Origin: Sphingobium sp.
Lineage (GTDB): Bacteria > Pseudomonadota > Alphaproteobacteria > Sphingomonadales > Sphingomonadaceae
Length of the DNA: 64,000 bases
Direction of reading: 5' to 3'
Assembly: GCA_003248935.1 (NCBI GenBank)
Contig: QFQF01000012.1
Coordinates: 114,270 to 178,269 of the forward strand
A program made the position numbers and the translations under genes. Below are positions 9,541 to 18,607 of the stretch, in pieces. Under the pieces are notes generated by a model. That model was not told the DNA's origin. It ran no database searches and saw only the letters and a list, made by a program, of their open reading frames with translations. Within the stretch, counting starts at the first letter, position 1. Every line of letters begins with the position of its first letter.

Positions 9541-11322
9541 TCAGAGCGGCGCGCAGGCCGTCTCCAGCCAGTCCTTCGCTGCGCCCTCCAGTTGCGGTCC
9601 GACGATCGCCAGCACTTGTGCGTGATAGCCGTCGATCCACGCGCGCTCGCCCGCGTCCAGCAGGGCGACCTCGATCAGTGTGCGGTCGATCGGCGCGAAG
9701 CTGAGTGTCTCGAAGCCGAGGGGCGTCGTCTCCCCGCCGTCCAGCGGCCGCTCGACGACCAGCACCAGATTCTCGATCCGGATGCCGTATTCGCCGGTCT
9801 TGTAATAGCCCGGCTCGTTGGAGAGGATCATGCCGGGCTGCAGGGGCTCGTCCCCGCCGCCGAAGGTCGCGATCCGCTGCGGCCCCTCATGCACCGACAG
9901 GAAGCTGCCGACGCCGTGGCCGGTGCCATGGGCATAGTCCAGCCCCTCCGCCCACAGATATTGCCGCGCCAGCACGTCGAGCTGGCTGCCGCGCGTCCCC
10001 TTCGGGAAGGTCGCGCGGGCGAGCGCCACATGTCCCTTCAGGACCAGCGTGAAGCGATGGCGCATTTCCGCGCTCGGCGTGCCGATGGCGACGGTGCGCG
10101 TGATGTCGGTGGTGCCGTCGCGATACTGGCCGCCTGAATCGACGAGGTAGAGCGTACCGGTTTCCAGCGGCCGATTGGTCCTGTCCTCGACCCGGTAATG
10201 CACGACCGCGCCATTGGGACCGGCACCGGAGATGGTGTCGAACGAGAGATCCTCCAGAACGCCGGTATCCTTGCGGAACGCCTCCAGCCGGTCGGCGGCC
10301 GACATCTCCGTCACGCCGCCCTTCGGCGCTTCGGTCGCGACCCAATGGAGATAACGGCTGAGCGCGGCGCCGTCGCGGGCCTGCGCCGCCTTGTGCCCGG
10401 CAATCTCCACCGGGTTCTTGACCGCCTTGGGCAGGACGGCGGGATCGCGAACGCTCAGCACCTTCGCGCCGCCCGTCTCCAGCCGTTCGAAGATCGCGGC
10501 GACGGCGCGCTCGGGATCGACGGCCACCACCTTGCCCGCCAGCGCCTCGAGCGCGACGGGGAAAACGCCCCGGTCGTGGATGCGGACCGCATTGCCCAGA
10601 TGGGCACGCACCGCCTCGTCGATCTTCTCCGGCGCGACATAGAGGTCGGCGGTCGCATCGGCGTGGACGATGGCATAGGCGAGCGCCACCGGCGTGCGCT
10701 CCACGTCCCGGCCGCGAATGTTGAAGGTCCAGGCGATCGAATCGAGCGCGGACAGCACGGCGGCGTCTGCCTTCCGGTCGATCAGCCAGTCGGCCATGTC
10801 CTGCCGCTTGGCCGCCGCGCTCCTGCCGGCGTAGCGGTCGTCATGGACGACGAGCTTGGCGGCGCTGGGCGCGGGCCGATCCGGCCAGACGCTGTCGACC
10901 GGATTGGTGTCGACGGCGACCAGCTCCGCGCCGCGTTCGGCCAGCGCGGCGCTCGCCTGCTTCACCCAGGCGCTGGTGTGAAGCCACGGGTCGTAGCCGA
11001 TGCGGCCGCCGCCCGGCGCATGGATGCCGAGCCAGGCGGCAACGGAGGTCTGCGGCACGCTCTGATACTGCCAGTGGGCGCCGTCCACCTGCTCGCGCAC
11101 CTGCAGCGTATAACGGCCGTCGACGAAGATCGCCGCCTCCTCGGGCAGGACGACGGCGCTGCCCGCGGACCCCTGAAAGCCCGTGAGCCAGGCAAGCCGC
11201 TGGGCATAGGCGCCGACATATTCGCTCATATGCTCGTCGGTCAGGGGCACGACGAAACCGTCCAGCCGGTCCCGCTTCAGCTGCGCGCGAAGCGCCTTCA
11301 GACGGTCTTCATAGGTGGACAT
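9541..11322 (-). CDS. pepP: Xaa-Pro aminopeptidase (M24B family)
   Basis: 593 residues from the ATG at 11322, which is preceded by AAGGAAGG; the open frame extends 36 codons further without family similarity. It has two creatinase-like N-terminal domains and a C-terminal pita-bread M24 domain with metal ligands in the usual order: VDSGGQYRDGTTDITRT (two Asp), GTGHGVG (His), and the Glu-containing segments SNEPGYYKTGEYGIRIEN. This long three-domain form matches eukaryotic and alphaproteobacterial aminopeptidase P. It removes N-terminal residues preceding proline, using two divalent metals, and is likely cytosolic because no signal peptide is present. It is convergent with gshA and divergent from the oligopeptidase gene. 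Confidence 0.94.
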   Translation of the reverse strand: MSTYEDRLKALRAQLKRDRLDGFVVPLTDEHMSEYVGAYAQRLAWLTGFQGSAGSAVVLPEEAAIFVDGRYTLQVREQVDGAHWQYQSVPQTSVAAWLGIHAPGGGRIGYDPWLHTSAWVKQASAALAERGAELVAVDTNPVDSVWPDRPAPSAAKLVVHDDRYAGRSAAAKRQDMADWLIDRKADAAVLSALDSIAWTFNIRGRDVERTPVALAYAIVHADATADLYVAPEKIDEAVRAHLGNAVRIHDRGVFPVALEALAGKVVAVDPERAVAAIFERLETGGAKVLSVRDPAVLPKAVKNPVEIAGHKAAQARDGAALSRYLHWVATEAPKGGVTEMSAADRLEAFRKDTGVLEDLSFDTISGAGPNGAVVHYRVEDRTNRPLETGTLYLVDSGGQYRDGTTDITRTVAIGTPSAEMRHRFTLVLKGHVALARATFPKGTRGSQLDVLARQYLWAEGLDYAHGTGHGVGSFLSVHEGPQRIATFGGGDEPLQPGMILSNEPGYYKTGEYGIRIENLVLVVERPLDGGETTPLGFETLSFAPIDRTLIEVALLDAGERAWIDGYHAQVLAIVGPQLEGAAKDWLETACAPL

Positions 11323-11447
11323 GCGGCCTTCCTTGCTCCAACAGATGCATCCTGATCGATGCCAACATAGGCGCTGCCCATCCCCTATGCCAGCACCTCC
11401 TATGTCCGCGTTGAGGCGCACAACGACCAAGAGGCCGTATTCCCGAC

Positions 11448-13499
11448 ATGACCACCGCTCCCTCCGCGCCGCAGCGCCCGCACAGCTTCACCGCCCACGG
11501 CCATACGGTCGAAGACCCCTGGGCCTGGCTGCGCGATCCGGGCTATCCGAAGGTCACGGACAAGGACGTGCTCGGCTATCTGGAGGCGGAGAACCAGTGG
11601 TTCGAGGCGGCGATGGAGCCGCATGCGCCGCTCGTCGAGACGCTGTTCCAGGAGATGAAGGGACGGATCAAGGAGGATGACGCCTCGGTTCCGCAGAAGG
11701 ACGGCGACTGGATTTACTGGCGCGCGTTCGACGAGGGCGCACAGTACCGCAAATGGTATCGCAAGCCGGCCGCCGGTGGCGCGGACGAGCTGATCCTCGA
11801 CGAACCTACGCTGGCACAGGGCCATGACTATTTCCGTCTGGGTTCGATCTCGATCAGCAAGGACGGGCGCCTGCTCGCCTATGCGGTGGACACCGACGGG
11901 TCGGAACGGTTCGAGGTGCGGATCAAGGATCTGGCGACCGGCGGGCTGCTGCCCGACGTCATTCCCGGCACGCTGTCGGCACTTGTCTGGACGAGCGACG
12001 CGAAGGCGCTGCTCTACAGCCTTGCCAACGAACAGTGGCGCACGGACAATGCCCGCGTCCACTGGATCGGCCGTCCGGTCGAGGAGGATGTCGAAATCTT
12101 CCATGAGGATGACGAGGGGTTCCGCGTCAGCATTGGCCTCACCTCTTCGGAGGACTGGATCGTCATCGGCACGGGCGACCATGTGACCAGCGAGGCCTGG
12201 CTGGTCCCGGCCGACGATCCGCTGGCAAAGCCGCGCCTGGTGTCCGCGCGTCAGCCCGGCCGGGAATATGACGTCGATGAGGCGGGCGGCACGCTGTATA
12301 TCCGCTCCAACGACACCCATCCCAATTTTCGGTTGGCAAAGGCGTCGCTCGACGCGCCGGGCGACTGGCAGGAAGTGATCGCGGCGGACCCGCATTTCTA
12401 CCTGACCGACTTCAGCCTGTTCAGGGACTTCTACGTCACCGAAGGGCGGGAGGACGGGCTCGATCAGGTCGAGATCCGCGACTATGCGACGCACACGCCC
12501 CGCCGCATCGCCTTTCCCGAAGCGAGCTACAGCGCCGGGCTCGACGAGAACCCGGAATATGCGGTCGACCGGCTGCGCATCTCCTATGAATCGATGGTGA
12601 CGCCGTCGACGATCTACGACTATCACCTCGCCGACGCGCGTCTGGAGGTGCTGAAGGTTCAGGAGATACCTTCGGGCTACGACGCGACCCGCTATGCGAC
12701 CGAACGCCTGCTGATCGATGCGCGCGACGGGACGAAGGTGCCGGTGTCGATCGTCTATCCGAAGGATTTCGCGAAGGACGGGACCGGCCGCCTCTATCTC
12801 TACGGCTATGGCGCCTATGGCATCGCGATGGAGCCCGGCTTCTCCACCACGCGGCTGTCGCTGCTCGATCGCGGCTTCGCCTTTGCCATTGCGCATATCC
12901 GGGGCGGCGACGACCTGGGCCAGCAATGGTATTTGGACGGCAAGCTCGACAAGCGAACGAACACGTTCAACGACTTCGTGGACGTGGCGAAGGCATTGAT
13001 CGGCGTGGGCTATACCGGCGCTGGGCGGATCGCGATCGCGGGCGGATCGGCGGGCGGCGAACTGATGGGCGCGGTCATGAATTCCGATCCCGCGCTCTGG
13101 GGTGCGGCGGCGGCGCACGTGCCCTTTGTCGACGTACTCAATACCATGATGGACGCCAGCCTGCCGCTGACGCCGGGCGAATGGCCCGAATGGGGCAACC
13201 CGATCGAGGACAAGGCGGCGTTCGAGACGATCCGTGCCTATTGCCCCTATTCCAACGTCACGGCGCAGGCCTATCCGCCGCTGCTCGTCACCGCCGGGCT
13301 CAACGATCCGCGCGTCACCTATTGGGAACCGGCAAAGTGGGTCGCAAAATTGCGGGCGACGCGCACCGGCGACGCGGCATTGCTGCTGAAGACCAACATG
13401 GGCGCAGGCCATGGCGGCAAGTCCGGCCGGTTCGAAGGGCTGCGTGAAGTCGCCGAGGAGTTCGCCTTCATCCTGTGGCAGATGGGCGACGCGGCCTGA
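11448..13499 (+). CDS. S9-family prolyl oligopeptidase / oligopeptidase B
   Basis: 683 residues. A seven-bladed propeller (about 70-400) precedes an alpha/beta-hydrolase domain. The catalytic triad can be placed at Ser534 (GGSAGGELMG), Asp620 (GLNDPRVTYWEP) and His655 (GAGHGGKSGR). The GGSAGG nucleophile elbow and RGGDDLGQQWY segment are characteristic of oligopeptidase B (PtrB), which cleaves short peptides after basic residues; the general S9A label is safer because specificity cannot be read directly. There is no signal peptide, so it is probably cytosolic. The ATG at 11448 lies about 125 bp from the divergent pepP start. Together with pepP it forms a divergent pair of peptidases. Confidence 0.95.
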   Translation: MTTAPSAPQRPHSFTAHGHTVEDPWAWLRDPGYPKVTDKDVLGYLEAENQWFEAAMEPHAPLVETLFQEMKGRIKEDDASVPQKDGDWIYWRAFDEGAQYRKWYRKPAAGGADELILDEPTLAQGHDYFRLGSISISKDGRLLAYAVDTDGSERFEVRIKDLATGGLLPDVIPGTLSALVWTSDAKALLYSLANEQWRTDNARVHWIGRPVEEDVEIFHEDDEGFRVSIGLTSSEDWIVIGTGDHVTSEAWLVPADDPLAKPRLVSARQPGREYDVDEAGGTLYIRSNDTHPNFRLAKASLDAPGDWQEVIAADPHFYLTDFSLFRDFYVTEGREDGLDQVEIRDYATHTPRRIAFPEASYSAGLDENPEYAVDRLRISYESMVTPSTIYDYHLADARLEVLKVQEIPSGYDATRYATERLLIDARDGTKVPVSIVYPKDFAKDGTGRLYLYGYGAYGIAMEPGFSTTRLSLLDRGFAFAIAHIRGGDDLGQQWYLDGKLDKRTNTFNDFVDVAKALIGVGYTGAGRIAIAGGSAGGELMGAVMNSDPALWGAAAAHVPFVDVLNTMMDASLPLTPGEWPEWGNPIEDKAAFETIRAYCPYSNVTAQAYPPLLVTAGLNDPRVTYWEPAKWVAKLRATRTGDAALLLKTNMGAGHGGKSGRFEGLREVAEEFAFILWQMGDAA

Positions 13500-13589
13500 A
13501 ACGCACAGGCGGTCGGGCCCGGGGCATCTTGGCTGTTTACCCTAAGCCCCGCACGTCTATAAGGGCGCTTTGGCGCCTTCGGAGGGATC

Positions 13590-14171
13590 ATGGCAGGCTC
13601 GGTTAACAAGGTTATTCTGGTAGGCAATCTGGGCGCGGACCCGGAGGTACGCAGCTTCCAGAATGGCGGAAAAGTCTGCAATATTCGCATCGCGACGTCG
13701 GAAACCTGGAAGGATCGCAACTCGGGCGAGCGCAAGGAGCGGACCGAGTGGCACAGCGTCGCCATCTTCTCCGAAGGGCTGGCAGGCGTGGCGGAGCGCT
13801 ATCTGCGCAAGGGCTCGAAGGTCTATGTCGAGGGGAAGCTCCAGACCCGTAAATGGCAGGACCAGTCCGGCAACGACCGCTACACGACGGAGGTCGTGCT
13901 GCAGGGCCCGAGCGCCGTACTGACGATGCTCGACGGCGCACCGGGTGGTGGTGGCCAGGGCGGCGGGTTCGGCGGTGGTAGCGGTGGCGGCCGTTCGTCG
14001 GGCGGTGACTGGTCGGGCGGATCGAGCGGCTATGGCGGCGGCGACTATGGCGACGACATGGGCTTCGGCGGTGGCAGCAGCGGCGGTGGCCGGGCTTCGA
14101 GCGGCGGTCGCGGCGGTCAGGTCGGCGGCCCGAACTTCGACAATGACCTGGACGACGAAGTCCCGTTCTGA
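13590..14171 (+). CDS. ssb: Single-stranded DNA-binding protein
   Basis: 193 residues. The N-terminal OB fold starts NKVILVGNLGADPEVR and runs to about residue 110. A glycine/serine-rich linker follows (about 120-180), and the protein ends DLDDEVPF, the acidic tip that recruits DNA replication and repair partners. It binds ssDNA as a tetramer. The start ATG follows GGAGGGATC. No alphaproteobacterial LexA box (GTTC-N7-GTTC type) was found in the 90 bp upstream, so SOS control is not indicated. The Gly-rich linker makes the DNA look repetitive. Confidence 0.97.
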   Translation: MAGSVNKVILVGNLGADPEVRSFQNGGKVCNIRIATSETWKDRNSGERKERTEWHSVAIFSEGLAGVAERYLRKGSKVYVEGKLQTRKWQDQSGNDRYTTEVVLQGPSAVLTMLDGAPGGGGQGGGFGGGSGGGRSSGGDWSGGSSGYGGGDYGDDMGFGGGSSGGGRASSGGRGGQVGGPNFDNDLDDEVPF

Positions 14172-14228
14172 CCCCTCCCCAGTTCTGAACCCTCTGTTTT
14201 GAATCTATGCCTGTACTGATCCGGGGAG

Positions 14229-14253
14229 ACGGGGGCCAGCGGCCGCCCGTTTC
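14229..14253 (+). terminator. Terminator-like hairpin after ssb
   Basis: ACGGG-GGCC pairs with GGCC-g-CCCGT (one bulge, 3-nt loop) and is followed by TTTCCC. It lies between convergent ssb and galU. Confidence 0.5.
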
Positions 14254-14288
14254 CCGTCAGTGATGCTCCCGCCGGTCCGGCAGGCCGG

Positions 14289-15152
14289 TCAGTTCACCAG
14301 TTTGCGGGCGAAGGCCCGGATATGGTCGCCCATGTCCTCGCGCTCCAGCGCCAGCGACAGGTTCGCCTCGATATAGCCCGCCTTCGATCCGCAGTCGAAA
14401 CGCTGCCCCTCGAAGGTGACGCCGTGGAACGCCTGCTTGCCGATCATCGCGGCCATGGCGTCGGTCAGCTGGATTTCGCCACCCGCTCCCTTTTCCTGCG
14501 TTTCCAGGATGGTCATCACCTCCGGCTGGAGGATGTAGCGGCCCGCGATGATCAGGTTCGACGGCGCGGTGCCCAGCTTCGGCTTCTCGACCAGACCCTT
14601 GACCGCGGTCAGGCCACCATTGGTGCCGCTGGGGTCGAGCACGCCATAGCTCGGCGTCTGCTCCATCGGCACCTCCAGCGCGCAGATCAGGTTGCCGCCG
14701 ACCTTTTCATAGGCGTCGACCATCTGCTTGAGGCAACTCGGCTTGCCGTGCATGAACTCGTCCGGCAGCAGGATGGCGAACGGCTCGTCGCCCACGATAT
14801 GCCGGGCGCACCAGATCGCATGGCCCAGGCCGAGTGGCTCCTGCTGGCGCACGAAGATGGCGTTGCCGGGGGAAAGGCGGGTGCCCTCCAGCGCGGAAAG
14901 GTCCTTGCCGCGCTCGCGCTGCGTCACCTCGGTCTCGAAGGCGATGTCGAAATAGTTCTCGATGGCGTCCTTGCCGCGACCGTTGACGAAGATCATCTCC
15001 TCGATCCCGGCTTCCAGCGCCTCGTCGACGGCATACTGGATCAGCGGGCGGTCGACGATGGGCAGCAGTTCCTTGGGCACGGCCTTTGTCGCGGGCAGGA
15101 AACGGGTGCCCAGACCTGCGACGGGAAAAACGGCCTTGCGAATCTTCTTCAT
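14289..15152 (-). CDS. galU: UTP-glucose-1-phosphate uridylyltransferase
   Basis: 287 residues. It starts KAVFPVAGLGTRFLPATK, the nucleotide-binding signature of the GalU/GalF family, followed by PKELLPIVDRPLIQY and later FAILLPDEFMHG and GLVEKPK. It makes UDP-glucose from UTP and glucose-1-phosphate, the precursor for exopolysaccharide, LPS sugars and osmoregulated glucans. It is monocistronic and convergent with ssb. The start at 15152 gives the standard N-terminus. In sphingomonads UDP-glucose feeds sphingan-type polysaccharides and glycosphingolipids, but nothing in the window shows which use applies. Confidence 0.97.
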   Translation of the reverse strand: MKKIRKAVFPVAGLGTRFLPATKAVPKELLPIVDRPLIQYAVDEALEAGIEEMIFVNGRGKDAIENYFDIAFETEVTQRERGKDLSALEGTRLSPGNAIFVRQQEPLGLGHAIWCARHIVGDEPFAILLPDEFMHGKPSCLKQMVDAYEKVGGNLICALEVPMEQTPSYGVLDPSGTNGGLTAVKGLVEKPKLGTAPSNLIIAGRYILQPEVMTILETQEKGAGGEIQLTDAMAAMIGKQAFHGVTFEGQRFDCGSKAGYIEANLSLALEREDMGDHIRAFARKLVN

Positions 15153-15252
15153 GCTGCCCCTGTTCGTTGTGGAAACCCGTTCGGCGCGAATGCTCGCGAT
15201 CCGGCGGGCTTAGGTCAATCCTGTCTCTTTTTGGTTACTGCGGCGCAAGAAT

Positions 15253-15720
15253 TCAGAGCGCCATCATGCGATCGCCCAGCCGTTCCAGCTGTGCGACCTC
15301 CGCCTCCAGCTGCTCCATCGAGACATGCAGTTCGTTGTTCTTCTGGTCGCGGCAGGAAAAGCCGCCGGGTTCGGGCGAACCAAAGCCGGAGATGATGAGG
15401 CCACGAAAGCGGTCTATGCGCTGAATGTCCCGCTCGATCTCCGCGATCTGGCCCATCGCCTCCAGGTTACGGCGATCGCGCATGGAGATCATGGCGCGCA
15501 GTTCGGCGATCAGGCGCCCCATGCCGGGCTTCGTCCGCCCGGTGGTGCGCACGTCGCCCGCCGCCTGTCTCAACACACGCAACTTGTCTTCAAGAGCCTG
15601 TTCGAGCGCGCCCCACGCGCAAACCAATCGGCCGACCCCGTACATCAGGTTGAAGTCCTGCGAATATTCGGTTTCGGCAAAAGACTGCAGATGACCCATG
15701 GATGCTTTTTTATCCTTCAT
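15253..15720 (-). CDS. Hypothetical protein, helical
   Basis: 155 residues, not recognised. It has no signal peptide or membrane segment. The composition is charged and rich in Arg, Glu, Met and Leu. Most of the sequence is predicted by eye to be helical, with a C-terminal heptad-like stretch (LHVSMEQLEAEVAQLERLGD), and it contains two cysteines. An alternative start is Met8. Codon usage is compatible with the neighbours. It lies 100 bp upstream of galU on the same strand but with its own spacing, so an operon is uncertain. Coding status rests on length and codon bias only. Confidence 0.65.
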   Translation of the reverse strand: MKDKKASMGHLQSFAETEYSQDFNLMYGVGRLVCAWGALEQALEDKLRVLRQAAGDVRTTGRTKPGMGRLIAELRAMISMRDRRNLEAMGQIAEIERDIQRIDRFRGLIISGFGSPEPGGFSCRDQKNNELHVSMEQLEAEVAQLERLGDRMMAL

Positions 15721-15931
15721 AATCAGATATTCGCGACCCCGGCGCCCTTTCTCTCACCCGACGAGTGCACGCATGCAGCTTAAGCGCGTCCGCCCCCATC
15801 CTGCACGGGGCACGCGGCAGGAATGCAGGAAGCCGTGCAGGAATTTGGATGAACGGAGCATGACGGCGCCCGCAGGCGCGTTAACCACCGTCCCGGCAGG
15901 GAATCGGACCATCGCTTCACCGTCCCGACGC

Positions 15932-16099
15932 TCAGAAATCGACGGCGATGCCCTTCAGTTCCCAGTCGCCGTAGCGAGTGGGGTTGAGGCCGCTCTCGCC
16001 CCGCTCGTCAGGCACCGCGTCGATCGGGGCAGGCGCGGGCACCGGCGGGCTCTTCGACAGGTGCGCGGGTGGTTTCACATGCTCGGGGCGCTTGCCCAT
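15932..16099 (-). CDS. DUF1674 small protein (SDHAF4-like)
   Basis: 55 residues, starting at the ATG at 16099 with GGAG 9 bp upstream. The C-terminus NPTRYGDWELKGIAVDF is the hallmark of the DUF1674 family. In mitochondria the homologue Sdh8/SDHAF4 binds flavinylated succinate dehydrogenase subunit A and protects it during complex II assembly; by inference this protein may help SDH maturation. The N-terminal part is proline-rich and probably disordered. It is divergent from htpX. The open frame continues 52 codons further upstream into the htpX leader but without family similarity, so the short start is preferred. Confidence 0.85.
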   Translation of the reverse strand: MGKRPEHVKPPAHLSKSPPVPAPAPIDAVPDERGESGLNPTRYGDWELKGIAVDF

Positions 16100-16202
16100 A
16101 TCTTGTCTCCATGTTCGCGCCGTCCCACATCGGTTAGAAGGTTGCGCGATATCTGGACGTGCATATGCGCCGGCACGGGCCAGGTTCCAAGTGGATGAGA
16201 CA

Positions 16203-17156
16203 ATGAGCGGATTGAAAACGACGATGTTGCTGGCGGCGCTGACGGCGCTGTTCATGGCGCTCGGCTACACGCTGGGCGGCAGCGGCGGCGCGGTGATCGC
16301 GCTGCTGGTCGCGGCGGGCATGAACCTCTTCACCTTCTGGAACGCCGACCGCATCGTGCTGTCGATGCACGACGCACGGGAGGTGGATGCGGCGAGCGCA
16401 CCGGAATTCCACGCGCTGGTCGCCGAACTCGCTGGCCGTGCGGGGCTGCCCATGCCGCGCGTCTACATCATCGATTCGCCGCATCCCAATGCGTTCGCCA
16501 CCGGCCGCGATCCGCAGCACGCGGCGGTGGCGGCGACAACCGGCCTGCTGTCGATGCTGGACCGGGACGAAGTGGCGGGCGTCATGGCACATGAACTCGG
16601 CCATGTCCGCAATCGCGACACCCTGATCATGACGATGGTCGCGACCATCGCGGGCGCCATCTCGATGCTCGCGAATTTCGGGCTGTTCTTCCGGGGCGGC
16701 GGCGACAACCAGGGGCATCACAACATGCTGGCCAGCCTGCTGGCGGTGATCGTCGCGCCCTTCGCCGCGATGATCGTGCAGATGGCGATCAGCCGCACCC
16801 GCGAATATGGCGCCGACCGGGCCGGGGCGCAGATCAGCGGCAACCCGCGCGCGCTCGCCTCCGCCCTTGCCAAGATTTCCGGCATGGCCACGCGCATCCC
16901 CAACCCCGTCGCGGAGCGTAATCCGGCGGCGGCGCAGCTCTATATCGTGCCCGCCCATGTCAGCGAGATGTTCTCGACCCACCCGGCGACGGAAAGCCGC
17001 ATCGCCGCGCTGGAGGACATCGCCGCCGAAATGGGGGCCGCCCCGGTCCGCGAGACCGTCGGAACCCCACGCGGATCGGCACTGTTCCCCAATGGCCGCC
17101 CCGATGCGGCTGCCCCGCGCCGGTCGAGCGCGCTCGACCCGCTGGGGCGGGATTGA
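16203..17156 (+). CDS. htpX: Membrane zinc metalloprotease HtpX
   Basis: 317 residues from the ATG at 16203. Two N-terminal transmembrane segments (about 8-45) are followed by the M48 zinc site HELGH at 130-134 in MAHELGHVRNRD, then two more hydrophobic segments (about 145-165 and 175-200) and the third ligand region REYGADRAGAQIS. HtpX degrades misfolded or damaged inner-membrane proteins together with FtsH. The C-terminal tail is Pro/Ala-rich. It is followed at 78 bp by rsmB and opposite to the DUF1674 gene. The 392-residue open frame includes 75 upstream codons without similarity to the family. Confidence 0.95.
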   Translation: MSGLKTTMLLAALTALFMALGYTLGGSGGAVIALLVAAGMNLFTFWNADRIVLSMHDAREVDAASAPEFHALVAELAGRAGLPMPRVYIIDSPHPNAFATGRDPQHAAVAATTGLLSMLDRDEVAGVMAHELGHVRNRDTLIMTMVATIAGAISMLANFGLFFRGGGDNQGHHNMLASLLAVIVAPFAAMIVQMAISRTREYGADRAGAQISGNPRALASALAKISGMATRIPNPVAERNPAAAQLYIVPAHVSEMFSTHPATESRIAALEDIAAEMGAAPVRETVGTPRGSALFPNGRPDAAAPRRSSALDPLGRD

Positions 17157-17233
17157 AATCGCGCAGGGCCATGCGCGCGATCATGATCCAGCCCGGGGAT
17201 GACGGCGGCCCGGCTTTGGCCTAGAGGCGGCCG

Positions 17234-18532
17234 ATGCCTTCCCCGCGTTCCCCCCGCCGTCCCGCCGCTGCCGACGACCAGCCCGGCCTTCCCGTCCGCC
17301 GCGCGGCACTCCGTCTGCTGGACGCCGTGCTGCGCCGGGGCGAACCGCTGGAGCTCGCCCTGCATGCCGCTTCGCAGGGGCTGGCCGGCAGCGACCGGTC
17401 GCTGGTCCACGCCATCGTGGCCGAGACGTTGCGCCACCTGCCCGATCTCGACGCACTGATCGACGGCGCCACCCGCCAGCGCCTGCCCGACGATGCCAAG
17501 GCACGCATGGTGCTGCGTATCGCGCTTGCGCAGGCGCTGGTCATCGGCACCCCGCCCCATGCCGCGATCGCGACCGCGTTGCCACTCGTCGACGGCGGCC
17601 CCCGCCGCCTCGTCCATGGCGTGTTCGGAACGATCATGCGGGAGGGACGGGCCCTGCCCGCCGTGCCGTCGCTGCCCGCCGAGGTTGCCGCGCGCTGGAC
17701 CCAAGCCTGGGGTGAAAGCGTGACGGCGGCGGCGTGCGAGGCGCTGTCTTCCCGGCCGCCGATCGACCTCAGCCTGCGCGATGCCGCTGAAACCGCCGTC
17801 TGGGCCGAACGGCTGGGCGGCATATCGCTGGCGCCCGGCCATGTCCGGCTCGGCGTAGACGTTCAGGTGCCTGAACTGCCCGGCTTCACCGAGGGCGCAT
17901 GGTGGGTGCAGGATCTCGCCGCGTCCATCCCGGCGCGCCTGCTGGGCGCCGGCAATGGCGGCCGCGCGCTCGACCTGTGCGCCGCACCGGGCGGCAAGGC
18001 GATGCAACTCGCCGCAGCCGGATGGGCGGTGACAGCCGTCGACCAATCGGCCCGGCGGCTGGAGCGCATGTCGGAGAACCTGTTCCGTACCGGCCTGTCC
18101 GTGACGACGGTCGCGGCCGACCTGCGCGCATGGGCGCCGGATGCGCCCGCCGACGCGGTGCTGCTTGATGCGCCGTGCACCGCCACCGGCATCTTCCGCA
18201 GACATCCCGACGTCCTGCATCGGATCGGCGCGCGGCAGATCGCGGAACTGGCCGAAATGCAGGCCGGGCTATTGCGTCGCGCGGCGGATTGGGTCGCGCC
18301 CGGCGGACTGCTCGTCTACGCGACCTGCTCGCTCGAACCGGCGGAGGGGGAGGCACAGGCGCGCGCGTTTATGGCGGGACGGAGCGATTTCTCGTTTGCT
18401 CCGCCCGTGCCCGGCGAACTGCCTGACGGCATCACGGCGACGGCGGACGGCTGGGTGCGCACGCTTCCGGCAACGCTCGCGGGCGAAGGCGGCACCGATG
18501 GATTCTTCGTCGCGCGCTTCCGCAGGAATTGA
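17234..18532 (+). CDS. rsmB: RsmB/NOP-family 16S rRNA m5C methyltransferase
   Basis: 432 residues. The N-terminal NusB-like helical RNA-binding domain (about 20-150, with VHAIVAETLRHLPDLD) is followed by a Rossmann methyltransferase with SAM-binding LCAAPGGKAMQLA and the two catalytic cysteine motifs DAPCTATGIFRRHPD and VYATCSLEPAEGE. This is the RsmB (Fmu/Sun) arrangement, which methylates C967 of 16S rRNA in E. coli. The gene is followed at 75 bp by rpe, probably in the same transcript with heparinase and purH. Assignment to C967 rather than another rRNA position is by family only. Confidence 0.93.
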   Translation: MPSPRSPRRPAAADDQPGLPVRRAALRLLDAVLRRGEPLELALHAASQGLAGSDRSLVHAIVAETLRHLPDLDALIDGATRQRLPDDAKARMVLRIALAQALVIGTPPHAAIATALPLVDGGPRRLVHGVFGTIMREGRALPAVPSLPAEVAARWTQAWGESVTAAACEALSSRPPIDLSLRDAAETAVWAERLGGISLAPGHVRLGVDVQVPELPGFTEGAWWVQDLAASIPARLLGAGNGGRALDLCAAPGGKAMQLAAAGWAVTAVDQSARRLERMSENLFRTGLSVTTVAADLRAWAPDAPADAVLLDAPCTATGIFRRHPDVLHRIGARQIAELAEMQAGLLRRAADWVAPGGLLVYATCSLEPAEGEAQARAFMAGRSDFSFAPPVPGELPDGITATADGWVRTLPATLAGEGGTDGFFVARFRRN

Positions 18533-18607
18533 CCCACAGCTTTCCTGACCGGAGTGGCGCGAGGGTGGTTGCGCCGCCCGATTCGCCCGGCTAATGCCGG
18601 GGTCCTC

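Noticed and set aside
11400..13412. Open frame of 670 codons antisense to the S9 peptidase gene
   Set aside because: The plus strand encodes a full catalytic triad; the reverse frame is a GC artefact.
13940..14150. GGT/GGC repeats in ssb
   Set aside because: Codons of the Gly-rich linker found in many SSB proteins.
15780..15870. GCAGGAA-like repeats
   Set aside because: Short, imperfect and without further structure.
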